A stretch of 64,000 bases of DNA from CAIMFV01 sp040757715 (GCA_040757715.1 JBFLWS010000011.1:1-64000), one strand, 5' to 3'; positions 1 to 8,501 are shown, counted from the first letter of the stretch. The notes: generated from the sequence alone by a model not told the origin. Numbers and translations: made by a program.

Positions 1-1
1 G

Positions 2-391
2 GGCGGCGCCCAGGTCGCCGCGGCCCGCAGTGCCGCCGGCGCCATTCCGCCCGCGGGATCGACGCCGCCGGCCGGCGGCTCGGGCCCAGGTGGCGGTAGC
101 GGCGGCGGTTCCGGCCCCGGCCCGGCGGACTTCGCGCGCGCGCCGGTGTCCTCGACCGTGCAGACCCTGCGCACCGCCGCCGATCGCCTCACGGGCGCCG
201 GTCGCGGGACGACCGAGGACGCGCCACCCCCTCCGCCGCCGCCGTCTGAGACGATCGCGCGGGCCGAGGCCCGGCGCGGCGGCGTCGGCGACCTGGCGCG
301 CGGCGCGACCGCCGCGGCCGCCCAGCACGAAGAGGGTGGGCCGGGCATGAGCGCCACGCCGTCGCGCGATCCCAGCGACCCGGAAGCCTAG
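2..391 (+). CDS. trbL: TrbL, C-terminal end (partial)
   Basis: The open frame enters from the left edge and ends in TAG. Only the Ala/Gly/Pro-rich, membrane-distal tail is present, including a GGGSGGGS linker and a run of seven prolines, which is typical of the low-complexity tail of the conjugation inner-membrane protein TrbL (VirB6 family). The identification rests on its place directly before trbF, trbG and trbI, the usual order in P-type (IncP/Ti) mating-pair clusters; the tail alone would not identify it. The membrane segments lie outside the window. Confidence 0.7.
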   Translation, partial: GGAQVAAARSAAGAIPPAGSTPPAGGSGPGGGSGGGSGPGPADFARAPVSSTVQTLRTAADRLTGAGRGTTEDAPPPPPPPSETIARAEARRGGVGDLARGATAAAAQHEEGGPGMSATPSRDPSDPEA

Positions 392-406
392 ACGGAGCCC
401 CGACCG

Positions 407-1090
407 ATGAACCCCTTCCGCCGCCCCGTCGACCGTTATGGCAGCTCCGCCCCCGTCGAGACGCCCTATCAGCGCGCGGGCCAGGAGTGGGACCGGCGGA
501 TCGGCGCGCCGGTGATCCAGGCCCGCAACTGGCGGATGATGGCCTTCGCCGGCTGGGCGGTCTGCGCCCTGGCCGTCGGCGGCCTGATCTACCAGGGGGC
601 CACCAAGCAGGTGGCGACCTACGTCGTGCCAATCGACCAATACGCACGGCCGGGGCGGATCGAGCTGGCCGGGCGGGCCTACACGCCGACGTCGGCCGAG
701 ATGGGCTATTTCCTGGCCGATTGGGTGACCCGCACCCGCTCCAAGAGCATCGATCCCATCGTCATCCGCGACAACTGGACGACCGCCTATCACTTCGTGG
801 TCGGGCCCGCGATCGGCCAGCTGAACGACTACGCCAAGACCCATGACCCCTTCGCCAACGCCGGGTCCCAGGCCGTCAGCGTCGAGATCGTCTCGGTGCT
901 GGCGCGCTCGCCGAGCACCTACCAGGTGCAGTGGCGCGAGACGACCTACGACCAGGGCGCGACGACCTCCACGGTCAACTGGACCGGGCTGTTCACCACC
1001 AAGATCCAACCCCCGAAGAACGAGGCCGAGGTCCGGGCCAATCCGCTCGGCGTCTACATCACCGCCTTCCAGTGGAGCCGAGAGCTATGA
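407..1090 (+). CDS. trbF: Conjugal transfer protein TrbF (VirB8-like)
   Basis: The 227-residue product has a short cytoplasmic N-terminus, one membrane helix near residues 45-63, and a periplasmic domain of the VirB8/TrbF fold (TYVVPIDQYARPG, WRETTYDQG). TrbF nucleates assembly of the type IV secretion channel in the inner membrane. It sits 15 bp after trbL and its stop overlaps the trbG start (ATGA), so the genes form one translationally coupled operon. Length is normal for the family. Confidence 0.95.
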   Translation: MNPFRRPVDRYGSSAPVETPYQRAGQEWDRRIGAPVIQARNWRMMAFAGWAVCALAVGGLIYQGATKQVATYVVPIDQYARPGRIELAGRAYTPTSAEMGYFLADWVTRTRSKSIDPIVIRDNWTTAYHFVVGPAIGQLNDYAKTHDPFANAGSQAVSVEIVSVLARSPSTYQVQWRETTYDQGATTSTVNWTGLFTTKIQPPKNEAEVRANPLGVYITAFQWSREL

Positions 1091-2076
1091 GCGCACGCCG
1101 CCGATCCGTGACCCGTGTCCGTGCCGTAGCCGGCTGGGCGTTCGCCCTGGCGGCGGCCGCCGCCGTCTCCGCCTCCGCGCAATCGCCTGGCCCGCTCGCG
1201 CCGGTCCCGGCGCGTCCGCCCGCCCTTGCGGCCGCCCAGGCGGGGCCGGCCGCGCTTGCGTCGCTGCCAGCGCCGAAGCCTCGGCCTTTGCGGCCGCTGC
1301 CGGGCGCGGCGGCCGTGCGGTCGGCCAACGCCCAGGCCCGCAGCTACCCGACACCGGGGGCCTATATCAATTCCACGCTCTTCTACGACTACGAGGCGGG
1401 CCGGCTCTACCAGGTGCAGACCAGCCCGCACTTCCTCACCGCCATCATGCTGCGGCCGGGAGAGAAACTGCTCGCCAAGGCCTCCGGCGACACCGTGCGC
1501 TGGGTGCTGGGCGAGACCGCTGAGGGCGCCGGCGCGAACCAGCAGGTGGTGGTGCTGATCAAGCCGATCCGTGGCGGCCTGCGCACCAACATCGTGCTGA
1601 CGACCGACCAGCGGACCTATCTGATCGAGGCGGCCAGCCGCGAGGGCGGCGCCTACACCAGCGCGGTCAGCTGGAACTACCCGCAGGAAGAGATGCAGGC
1701 GCTGGCGGCGCAGCAGGCCGCCGCCGAGGCCGCGCAGGCGGCGCGGGCCCAGGTGGTGGTGGCCCCGGCGCTGGCCATCGACCAGCTGCACTTCGGCTAT
1801 CGGGTGGAGGCGAAGAAGGGCAAGGCCCCGCGCTGGCAGCCGCTGCGCGTCTTCGACGACGGGACCAAAACCTACATCCAGTTCCCGATCAACATGGCCG
1901 CCACCGACGCCCCGCCGCTGTTCCTCGTGGGACCGGGCGACAAGGCCGAGCTGGTCAACTACCGCTACCTCAACGGCTACTACATCGTCGACCGCCTGAT
2001 CGACGTGGCCGAGCTGCGCATCGGCGAGAAGCCCCAGACCGTGGTGCGGATCACCCGCACCGGCGACCGGGGTTGA
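1087..2076 (+). CDS. trbG: Conjugal transfer protein TrbG (VirB9-like)
   Basis: I chose the ATG that overlaps the trbF stop (ATGA) because it opens a classic signal peptide (Arg-rich start, then WAFALAAAAA and an A-S-A-Q cleavage region). The 329-residue product continues with a Pro/Ala-rich stretch and the VirB9/TrbG/CagX beta domain (YDYEAGRLYQVQTSP; LHFGYRVE; TYIQFP). TrbG is a component of the outer-membrane core complex of the conjugation channel and partners TrbI. A longer in-frame extension upstream lies inside trbF and is not needed. Confidence 0.95.
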   Translation: MSARRRSVTRVRAVAGWAFALAAAAAVSASAQSPGPLAPVPARPPALAAAQAGPAALASLPAPKPRPLRPLPGAAAVRSANAQARSYPTPGAYINSTLFYDYEAGRLYQVQTSPHFLTAIMLRPGEKLLAKASGDTVRWVLGETAEGAGANQQVVVLIKPIRGGLRTNIVLTTDQRTYLIEAASREGGAYTSAVSWNYPQEEMQALAAQQAAAEAAQAARAQVVVAPALAIDQLHFGYRVEAKKGKAPRWQPLRVFDDGTKTYIQFPINMAATDAPPLFLVGPGDKAELVNYRYLNGYYIVDRLIDVAELRIGEKPQTVVRITRTGDRG

Positions 2077-2080
2077 GGCG

Positions 2081-3307
2081 ATGACCTACCTTCCGCCCGA
2101 CCCACCGATGGATGCGCTTGGTCCGCCCACGAAGCTCCCGCCGGAGAGCGTCCTGGCGGCGCCGCGCACCCCGGTCACCCGCTGGAACCGCCGCTACATC
2201 CTGGCCGGCGGCGCGGCCCTGGCGGCGATCGTCGCCTTCGGCTTCTACATCGGCTTTGGCGGCGCCCATCGGCCCCAGCCTAGGGCCGACGCGAACGCAC
2301 CGGCGGCCGACGTGACGCCGACCACGAGCGGCTTGGCCGACCGTTACCCGAAAGGCTATGGCGACCCGGGCGTCCAGGCCGCGGGCGGCCCCGGCACGTC
2401 GTCCCTGCCGCCGCCGGGAACCCCCGTTGGCGCCCCTGGGGTCCAGCCGCCCGCGCGGCCGGTGGATCCCGCTGTCCAGCAGGCGCAGGCCCAGGCTCAG
2501 GCGGCGCGGACGGCCAGTCCGTTCTTCCAGGGCGGATCGACCGCCGGCGTGGCCGGTCCCGCCCCTGCCCCGCCGGCGCCGACCTTCGTCGCCGCCGGTC
2601 CTGGCGCGCCCAGCCAAACCCCCGAGGCCGCCGCGGCGGACGTGCAGCCGGCCAACGGCCAGGGCGGCAAGCGCCAGTTCCTGGCCGGCGCCAAGGCGGA
2701 CGACTACCTGGCCAATCCCCTGCGTGCGCCTCAGAGCCCATGGGAGGTCAAGGCCGGCACGGTGATCCCGGCGGCCCTGATCACCGCCATCAACTCCGAC
2801 CTCCCCGGCGAAATCATCGCCCAGGTCACCGAGCCGGTGTACGACCACGTCACCGGCCGGACGGTGCTGATCCCGCAGGGGTCGCGCCTGATCGGCCAGT
2901 ACGACAGCCAGATCGCCTACGGCCAGGAACGGGCCCTGATCGCCTGGACCCGGATCGTCATGCCCGACGGCCGCTCCATCAACATCGGCGCGATGGAGGG
3001 GGCGGACCTCACCGGCGCCTCGGGGCTGAAGGACCGGGTCGACGGTCACTTCTGGCAGCTGGCGCGCGGCATCCTCTTGTCGACGGTGTTCAGCGTCGGC
3101 GCGGCCTCGGCGCAGGACGCCAGCTCGCGCAGTTCCGGCAGCTTCGTCCTCAACAGCGCCGGCACGGGCGTGTCGGCCGAGGCGCAGCAGGTCGGCCAGC
3201 AGATCACCTCCCGGGACCTGAACCGCCAGCCGACCATCACCGTACGCGCCGGCTGGCCGCTCCGGGTCCTGGTCAACAAGGACATGATCCTCGCACCCTA
3301 CCCTTGA
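2081..3307 (+). CDS. trbI: Conjugal transfer protein TrbI (VirB10-like)
   Basis: The 408-residue product shows the VirB10/TrbI layout: cytoplasmic N-terminus, one membrane helix at about residues 40-60, a long Pro/Ala/Gln-rich periplasmic linker, and a C-terminal TrbI barrel domain (VIPAALITAINSDLPGE; LIPQGSRLIGQYDS). The protein spans both membranes and forms the outer-membrane pore with TrbG. It starts 4 bp after trbG. It is followed by a DUF2274 gene two positions later, as in other alphaproteobacterial trb clusters. Confidence 0.96.
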   Translation: MTYLPPDPPMDALGPPTKLPPESVLAAPRTPVTRWNRRYILAGGAALAAIVAFGFYIGFGGAHRPQPRADANAPAADVTPTTSGLADRYPKGYGDPGVQAAGGPGTSSLPPPGTPVGAPGVQPPARPVDPAVQQAQAQAQAARTASPFFQGGSTAGVAGPAPAPPAPTFVAAGPGAPSQTPEAAAADVQPANGQGGKRQFLAGAKADDYLANPLRAPQSPWEVKAGTVIPAALITAINSDLPGEIIAQVTEPVYDHVTGRTVLIPQGSRLIGQYDSQIAYGQERALIAWTRIVMPDGRSINIGAMEGADLTGASGLKDRVDGHFWQLARGILLSTVFSVGAASAQDASSRSSGSFVLNSAGTGVSAEAQQVGQQITSRDLNRQPTITVRAGWPLRVLVNKDMILAPYP

Positions 3308-3316
3308 GGCTCACCG

Positions 3317-3637
3317 ATGTGCTCCCCAGGCGTAAAGTTGGGGCTCTATCTCCCCGCGACCCTCCACGACCGCATGATCGCCACCGCCCGCGGCCGGCCG
3401 CGCGGCGCGCTGCAGGCCGCCTACGACACGGCGCTCAGCGAACTCCTCGACCGGATCGAGTCGGGCGCCGAGGTGGTTTTCGCCGCCGTGCGCGGCCCGA
3501 AGGTCCGCGTGACGGTGCGCCTGAGCCGGACGCTTTGCGAGCGCCTGCGCGCCACCCTGGCGGGGTTGAACCTCAAGATCACCGATTTCGCCTGCACCGC
3601 GCTCGACCGCTACCTCTCAAACCGTGAAGGAGCCTGA
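3317..3637 (+). CDS. Small protein with two RHH-like halves
   Basis: The 106-residue product is unrecognised by name. Both halves look like ribbon-helix-helix units: a beta strand (VKLGLYLP; VRVTVRLS) followed by two helices (TLHDRMIATARG...; RTLCERLRATL...). This suggests a tandem-duplicated DNA-binding fold that might regulate the trb operon or bind oriT. It lies 9 bp after trbI and directly before a DUF2274 gene, so it is co-transcribed. The start ATG is the only plausible one. Function is inferred from fold-like pattern only. Confidence 0.6.
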   Translation: MCSPGVKLGLYLPATLHDRMIATARGRPRGALQAAYDTALSELLDRIESGAEVVFAAVRGPKVRVTVRLSRTLCERLRATLAGLNLKITDFACTALDRYLSNREGA

Positions 3638-3638
3638 C

Positions 3639-3878
3639 ATGGCACGCCCCCCTGCCCCGCCGCTCGCCCTGCCGAAGATTGATCTCGAGGAGAAGAGCCT
3701 GGAGGTCCGCCTGCGCCTGAAGGGCAAGGCGGCGGTCGACCTCGCCGACTATCAGCGGGCCTACCAGGCCGCCAACGGCCAGCCCGTCGAGCCGGAGCCG
3801 CTGGTCCTGCACATCCTCGCCGCCTTCATCGAGGCCGACCGCGGTTTTCAGGCGTGGCGCAAGGCCAACCCGGCATGA
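3639..3878 (+). CDS. DUF2274-like small protein
   Basis: The 79-residue product resembles DUF2274, a small protein nearly always encoded directly after trbI: a charged beta strand (LEVRLRLKGKAAVDL) then a helix pair with NGQPVEPEPLVLHI and FIEADRGFQAW. The ATG one base after the preceding stop is preferred over a GTG 15 bp upstream that lies inside the previous gene. Its stop overlaps the next start (ATGA). DUF2274 resembles short RHH-type DNA binders; the role is not established. Confidence 0.75.
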   Translation: MARPPAPPLALPKIDLEEKSLEVRLRLKGKAAVDLADYQRAYQAANGQPVEPEPLVLHILAAFIEADRGFQAWRKANPA

Positions 3879-4402
3879 CGCGGGGCGAGGCCGCGTCGCG
3901 ATCCCGCCGCTACCTCGCGCTTGCGAAAGCCTATGAAGGGGCCGCGAGCGCCATGGCGGCGTCGCCGGCGTCTGACCGCCTGCGCCTGCCGTTCTTCGCC
4001 GCGCTGGGACAAGCCTTGGAGCTCGCGCTCAAGGCCGCCATCGCCCGAAGGGGCTGCGACGATGAGCGCCTGCTCCTACTGGGGCACGACCTTCTGCGGT
4101 GTTGGGACCTTGCGCAGGCGGACCCCGCCGTCGCCCAGGGTTCGGCGGACGATGTGGCGCGCGTGGTAGAGGGGTTGGCTGCGCCGCATCAGGCGCAGGC
4201 GTTTCGCTACCCGACGCTGCTGACGTGGCCTTTGCCCGACCCCCAGGCGGCGCTTCTCGCCGTCCAGGCGCTGCTTCAGGCCGCGCCTGGACGCGCGGAT
4301 TTGCCGTTCGGCGAGGCGGCCGCTTCGCGGGCGGAACCGCCCCCTGAACGGCCTCCGCTGAGCGTAGAATATTTCTCGCCCTCGCAGGGCCTCCGGCCTT
4401 GA
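3875..4402 (+). CDS. Unknown HEPN-like helical protein
   Basis: The 175-residue product starts at the ATGA overlap with the DUF2274 gene. Its central part (FFAALGQALELALKAAIARRG then LLLLGHDLLRCWDLA) resembles HEPN-type or nucleotidyltransferase-substrate helices, where a helix E/K-LALKA is followed by a GHDL turn. A canonical HEPN RX4-6H motif was not seen. It closes the trb operon. Whether it belongs to transfer or is a passenger is unknown. Confidence 0.5.
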   Translation: MTRGEAASRSRRYLALAKAYEGAASAMAASPASDRLRLPFFAALGQALELALKAAIARRGCDDERLLLLGHDLLRCWDLAQADPAVAQGSADDVARVVEGLAAPHQAQAFRYPTLLTWPLPDPQAALLAVQALLQAAPGRADLPFGEAAASRAEPPPERPPLSVEYFSPSQGLRP

Positions 4403-4423
4403 CGGGGGCGAAGGTTGGGCTCC

Positions 4424-4621
4424 GAATCGCCGGGCGCTTTCGGTTTCGCGGACGCCGTCTCGAAGATTTCGAAAGTCACGCGGCGGTCTCGGCGCCGGCG
4501 TTGCCTGATTCGCGGCCGTGGCCTGCGATTCTGCTCTTTGGACAACCCCAACAATACCGATTCGGTCGTCAGAATTCGGACGATTCCGGGCCTCCGCCGT
4601 CTAGGGGCGGCGCCCAGACTC
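4424..4621 (+). other. Cluster of six GANTC (CcrM) sites upstream of repC
   Basis: GANTC occurs at 4424, 4507, 4527, 4559, 4582 and 4617, five of them within 115 bp. In DNA this GC-rich a random spacing of roughly 300 bp would be expected. GANTC is the target of the cell-cycle methyltransferase CcrM, and the methylation state is read by GcrA, a homologue of which is encoded at 19736-20242. The 496 bp between the last trb gene and repC hold no convincing gene; this cluster and a hairpin are the only structure seen. Confidence 0.6.
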
Positions 4622-4715
4622 ATCGGACCCTCGCCGGGCTCGGACTGCGCGCTTCGTCGCGTCGGTCAGGGCGCTGGAGATCTTCTGATGACCTGACGAC
4701 GAGACCCTAAAACGG

Positions 4716-4747
4716 CGAGAGCCCCCCGTTGGCGCGGGAGGCTCTCG
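4716..4747 (+). terminator. Hairpin (possible terminator) after trb operon
   Basis: CGAGAGCC at 4716-4723 pairs with GGCTCTCG at 4740-4747 across a 16-nt loop. There is no T-tract, so this may be a weak terminator of the trb operon or a structural element in the repC leader. Confidence 0.4.
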
Positions 4748-4898
4748 GAATTCGCAGATGCCGTTGTGGAAGGCGGCGATTGACTGGTCCAAGCTATGGG
4801 GCGTCGCGAGGCGCGTCAAGGACCAGACGGGGAGGCTTTGCCCCGATTTTCAGCGATTTCGGCCCGTCGCAAGGCTCGTCCCAACCGTGGGACCTAAG

Positions 4899-6308
4899 AT
4901 GCAAACCGTACAATCTGACGATTGGCGGCCAGGCTTCGCCAAGCGCGCGGACAACTTTCCGGCTGTCTGCGCCGCCGCCGAGACCTGGCGCTGGGCGCCG
5001 GGCGAATCCATCGCCCGCGTCGCGGCCGCCGTGCTGAAGGGCACGCCGTCGCTGAGCACGCCGCAGCGCATGACGCTGCTGCTCTATGTCGAACACCTGA
5101 ACCAGGACCGCCTGGAGCAGGACATCGCCTGCGTCTGGCCCTCGACCAGCCTGGTGGCCAGCTATCTGGGCTGCAGCGAGAGCCAGGCCCGCGCCAATCG
5201 CAAGGCCCTGGAGGCCGCCGGCTTCATGGTGCGCGACTACACCCGCGCCAACCGGCCCGCCGGCGTGGAGGCCTACGACCTGCGTCCGCTGATGGTCCGG
5301 CTCGAGGAGTTGGAGGCGGTCGACGAGGAGATCCGCGGGGCGATCGCCGCCCGCAGGGCCGCCTATTCGGAGACCATCGCCTTCCCGATGAAATATAGCG
5401 CCCGGGCGCCGGAATCCCGGCGCCTAGAACAGTCCCAGGAGAACTATCAGTCTTCTGTACGAGAGAAGGACGCGGCTCCGCCGCGACATCAGCCTGACGG
5501 TCGGCCCGCTCCGCGGTCCGAGAGCGGCACGAACAACAGGGCCTCGACCCAGCGTCGAGACCACGGCGCGGACAGCGCCATTGGCTCTCCAGGGGGAGCC
5601 AGCGGGTTCGGCAGCGCGAAACCGGACCCGTCGGTGTACGCGGACATGGTCCGCAGCGAGCTTCAGACCGCCGTGCGGGTCTGTCCCCGGCTGGCTCCGC
5701 TGGTCAGGGACGCCGTCCTCGCCAACCCCGCCAGCGCCACGCCTGAGGATGCGGCCCGGATCGCGGCCGCCGCGGCCGAGCTGCTGCCGGAACCCGAGCG
5801 CAACAACGACCGGACGGTGAACTGGGGGTGGCGGCGGCACGGGATCCGCGTGATCGTGATGATGGCCATCGCCCTGGAAGATCCCGACGTCCGCAGCCCC
5901 TGCGCCTACTTTGGCAAGCTGGCGACCCAGGAACGCGGCGCCGCCGACCTGCGCCTGAACCTCGGCCGGATTCTCAAGGCCAAGGGCCAGGTCCCGCCGC
6001 CTGAAATGGCCCCAGCGCCGCCGGTCGAAGAGGCGCCGCCGCCGCTGATCTTCAGCCCGGGCGTCGAGAATCACCCCTGGCCGGAGATCGCCGGCCATCT
6101 GCGGGCCATCGTCCGCGAGGGGGTGTGGGGCAGCTGGTTTGGTCAGGTCGGGTTCCACGGGATCGTCGATGGGGTGCTCACCCTGTCGACCCGGACGGGC
6201 CTCGCGGCCGACCGGATCAAGCACGATTTCGTCCCGGCGATCCTGCAGGCGGCCGAGGCGGCGGAGGTGTTCGTCGAGCGGGTGGTGCTGACGGTGCGCA
6301 AGCGATGA
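4899..6308 (+). CDS. repC: RepC-like plasmid replication initiator with DnaA-N-like tail
   Basis: The N-terminal ~170 residues carry a helix-rich segment and winged-HTH (TPQRMTLLLYVEHLNQ; WPSTSLVASYLGCSESQ; ANRKALEAAGFMVRD; VEAYDLRPLMVRLEEL) like RepC, the replication initiator of repABC-type alphaproteobacterial plasmids. A disordered polar middle follows. The last ~75 residues (from about 393: WPEIAGHLRAIV, WGSWFGQVGF, GVLTLSTRTGLAADRI) match the pattern of DnaA domain I, the part of DnaA that contacts DnaB helicase. I chose ATG 4899 (469 residues); an in-frame ATG at 4758 would add 47 residues of unconvincing sequence. No repA/repB genes are adjacent, unlike classic repABC. Alternatively it is an HTH protein related to, but not acting as, RepC. 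Confidence 0.7.
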   Translation: MQTVQSDDWRPGFAKRADNFPAVCAAAETWRWAPGESIARVAAAVLKGTPSLSTPQRMTLLLYVEHLNQDRLEQDIACVWPSTSLVASYLGCSESQARANRKALEAAGFMVRDYTRANRPAGVEAYDLRPLMVRLEELEAVDEEIRGAIAARRAAYSETIAFPMKYSARAPESRRLEQSQENYQSSVREKDAAPPRHQPDGRPAPRSESGTNNRASTQRRDHGADSAIGSPGGASGFGSAKPDPSVYADMVRSELQTAVRVCPRLAPLVRDAVLANPASATPEDAARIAAAAAELLPEPERNNDRTVNWGWRRHGIRVIVMMAIALEDPDVRSPCAYFGKLATQERGAADLRLNLGRILKAKGQVPPPEMAPAPPVEEAPPPLIFSPGVENHPWPEIAGHLRAIVREGVWGSWFGQVGFHGIVDGVLTLSTRTGLAADRIKHDFVPAILQAAEAAEVFVERVVLTVRKR

Positions 6309-6322
6309 GACCGGTGTTAAGC

Positions 6323-6341
6323 AACCCTGTTGGGGAGGGTT
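6323..6341 (+). promoter_or_regulatory. Hairpin covering the Shedu ribosome-binding site
   Basis: AACCCT at 6323-6328 pairs with AGGGTT at 6336-6341. The Shine-Dalgarno-like GGGGAGGG (6332-6339), which serves the ATG at 6347, lies in the loop and 3' arm, so the structure could limit translation of the nuclease gene. Confidence 0.45.
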
Positions 6342-6346
6342 GAACA

Positions 6347-7621
6347 ATGGCCGAATTCGTCGTGACCGCGTCGGAGGCGCTCTTCAAATATGCCGCCGAT
6401 CGAGACAATGGCTGGCCCTGGCGCGAGCTCCGCGACCACGGCACGGTCACCCTCAGCCGCACCTTCACCTTCGACCGAACCGACCTGGTCACCGAACCAA
6501 CCGATGAGGACGCAGAGGGAGAATACGAGGACTTCGAATACGAGTTCCGCTTCGCCACGCGCGGCGGCGGTTACTTCCACATTGACGGCCGAATCTTCGA
6601 CATCCCCAACTCGGTGCTCCTGGTCGACGCCGGGCTGCCGCTGGCGCGCAAGCTGTTCGTCGCTGAGCGCAACATCTCGATCTTCGGCCGGATCTCGGAC
6701 CTGCTGCCGGAGGACCAGGCCATCGTCATTGGCGGCGACCGGCCGGGGGCCATCCCGGTTGCCGCCTTCGAGGAGCTGTTGCGGAAGTTTCCCAACACAG
6801 GCGAGGTCAACCGGTACGCCGCGGCGCGGGTGGCCAGCGTGCTAGGCGACTACTTCGAGCTGATGAAAGACGCCCAAGGGCGGTACGAGACCTATCTGAC
6901 CCGAACCCGGTCGGTGTTGAAGGGGGCGCCTGTCACCCAGCCGGAGCTTCTGCAGACCGAGCTCGAAAAGTACATCCTGATCCGGGAAACGATCGCCGAC
7001 TGGTTGGTCAACGGCGCGAGCCGGACTGAGGCCGACTGGCAGAAGATGATCGTCAGCTTCCTGCTGCTCATTTTCCCCAAGTACGTCGCGGTGCTGTCGA
7101 ACGTCCATGTCCAGGATTTCTATTCGGACGCCGGCGGCACGACGAACCGCTATATCGATCTGGCGCTGGTCGACGCCAGCGGCAACATCGACGTTATCGA
7201 GGTCAAGAAGCCCTTCGAGGACGCGCTGTTGAGCCGCGTGAAGTACCGGGACAACTACACCCCCTCGAGGGAATTGGCCGGCAGTATCATGCAGGCCGAA
7301 AAGTACCTTTTTCACCTGTCCAAATGGGGCGTGGCCGGAGAGCGTAAGCTGACCGCCAAATACAAAAAGGATCTGCCGCCCGACCTGGCGATCCGCATCA
7401 CCAATCCCAAGGCGATGATCATCCTCGGCCGTGATCGCCGAAAGGACGGAACGTCCGCCCTGGAGCCGGGTCAACTGCTCGACCTCGAGGTGATCAAGCG
7501 CAAGTACGCGAATATGATGGACATCATGACCTACGACGATCTGTTGCGTCGGCTGGACAACATCATCGCCGCGCTGCGCCGGCGAGTGGAGGAGCTGGGC
7601 GGTGCGCCTGTGAAGCTCTAG
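6347..7621 (+). CDS. sduA: Shedu-type defence nuclease (SduA, DUF4263)
   Basis: The 424-residue product has a variable N-terminal region (to about residue 200) and a C-terminal PD-(D/E)XK nuclease domain of the Shedu family: ADWQKMIVSFLLLIFPKY, then RYIDLALVD and IDVIEVKKPFEDALL (catalytic D...E-x-K), then SIMQAEKYLFHL (the conserved Q...Y helix). Shedu is a single-gene anti-phage system. The gene stands alone 38 bp after repC, and its RBS lies in a short hairpin. All catalytic residues appear intact. Confidence 0.85.
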   Translation: MAEFVVTASEALFKYAADRDNGWPWRELRDHGTVTLSRTFTFDRTDLVTEPTDEDAEGEYEDFEYEFRFATRGGGYFHIDGRIFDIPNSVLLVDAGLPLARKLFVAERNISIFGRISDLLPEDQAIVIGGDRPGAIPVAAFEELLRKFPNTGEVNRYAAARVASVLGDYFELMKDAQGRYETYLTRTRSVLKGAPVTQPELLQTELEKYILIRETIADWLVNGASRTEADWQKMIVSFLLLIFPKYVAVLSNVHVQDFYSDAGGTTNRYIDLALVDASGNIDVIEVKKPFEDALLSRVKYRDNYTPSRELAGSIMQAEKYLFHLSKWGVAGERKLTAKYKKDLPPDLAIRITNPKAMIILGRDRRKDGTSALEPGQLLDLEVIKRKYANMMDIMTYDDLLRRLDNIIAALRRRVEELGGAPVKL

Positions 7622-7766
7622 ACCACCCCAAAGGGTGGCGCAGCGTGCGAGCGAAGGTGGCGCTGGGCGCGCCGCTCTCCCATACTCGACCAGGGGCCGA
7701 AGCGGCGCTTCGGTCAACCAAGACAGCAGGCCCTCGTTGCGCCTGTCAAACCAAGGGGGGACACTC

Positions 7767-8132
7767 ATGGGCCTGACCGTCGACTGCCTCTCGTGGGAAG
7801 CCTTCACCGCCTATCTTCGTCAGGCGACCGCCTTGAAGTCGTTCGAGGACATGGATCGAACCGAAGCCGAGATGGCGATCTTCGCCAAGAAGGTGCTCGG
7901 CGATCCAAGGCGCGCAGCGGAGGTGCAGAAAAGTTGTCCAGCGTCGCTAGCCCAGATGCAGGCCAAAGCCGCCGGCGCGGCCACGGCCCGTCAAATCGCG
8001 GATCCCTCACACTCTCAAGCTGATCTTGAGGTCTGGCTGGCCACCGTCGCCGACGAGACACTCGCCAGCATCGCCGCCGCGGCGAAGGCGGAGACCGCCA
8101 AGCGGAAGAAGAACGCAAAAAAGAAGAGATAG
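7767..8132 (+). CDS. Unknown small Ala/Lys-rich protein
   Basis: The 121-residue product begins at an ATG preceded by a strong AAGGGGGG; the upstream in-frame extension looks non-coding. It is helical, has DMDRTEAEMAIFAKKVLGD, and ends in a very basic tail (KRKKNAKKKR), which suggests nucleic-acid binding. No family was recognised. It follows the Shedu gene by 145 bp and may or may not be part of the same defence unit. Confidence 0.6.
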   Translation: MGLTVDCLSWEAFTAYLRQATALKSFEDMDRTEAEMAIFAKKVLGDPRRAAEVQKSCPASLAQMQAKAAGAATARQIADPSHSQADLEVWLATVADETLASIAAAAKAETAKRKKNAKKKR

Positions 8133-8159
8133 GCCCGGCGCTTGGTGAGCGCCTTGGAA

Positions 8160-8501
8160 CTATTTCGCGAGGCGCCGGTCCGTCTGCAGCCCGATATTGC
8201 CGTAGTAGCCGAACTCGTTGCGCAGGGTGGCGACCGCCAGGTTGAGGTCGCGGTAGGTCTTGGCCCGGTCGTTCTGGAACTGGTTGACGCGGAATTCTCC
8301 GGGCCGGTCGCCGAGGCGGACCCACACCGAATAGGTGCCTTCGTCATCCTCGATCAGGCGCGCATCGACAATGGAGCCGCCCTTGTCCAGGTAGTGGCTC
8401 AAGCTGCGCAGGCGGATGCTGGTCTCCCCGCCGGGGGCGCGGATCCAGGTTTCGTCGCTGCGATCGTCGTCCACGGGGTCTTTGGTCTTGCTGGCCGCCA
8501 A
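8160..8501 (-). CDS. Unknown 113-residue protein
   Basis: The product (TSIRLRSLSHYLDKGGSIVDARL, FRVNQFQNDRAKTYRDL, NEFGYYGNIGLQ) reads as a small alpha/beta protein but belongs to no family I recognise. The only in-frame start is TTG at 8501, with AGAAGG about ten bases upstream. Just upstream in another frame an ATG at about 8632 opens a peptide (RRPGAFKLSFERGLGGKFGLA) that runs into this gene out of frame, so a frameshifted longer N-terminus is possible. Confidence 0.5.
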   Translation of the reverse strand: MAASKTKDPVDDDRSDETWIRAPGGETSIRLRSLSHYLDKGGSIVDARLIEDDEGTYSVWVRLGDRPGEFRVNQFQNDRAKTYRDLNLAVATLRNEFGYYGNIGLQTDRRLAK

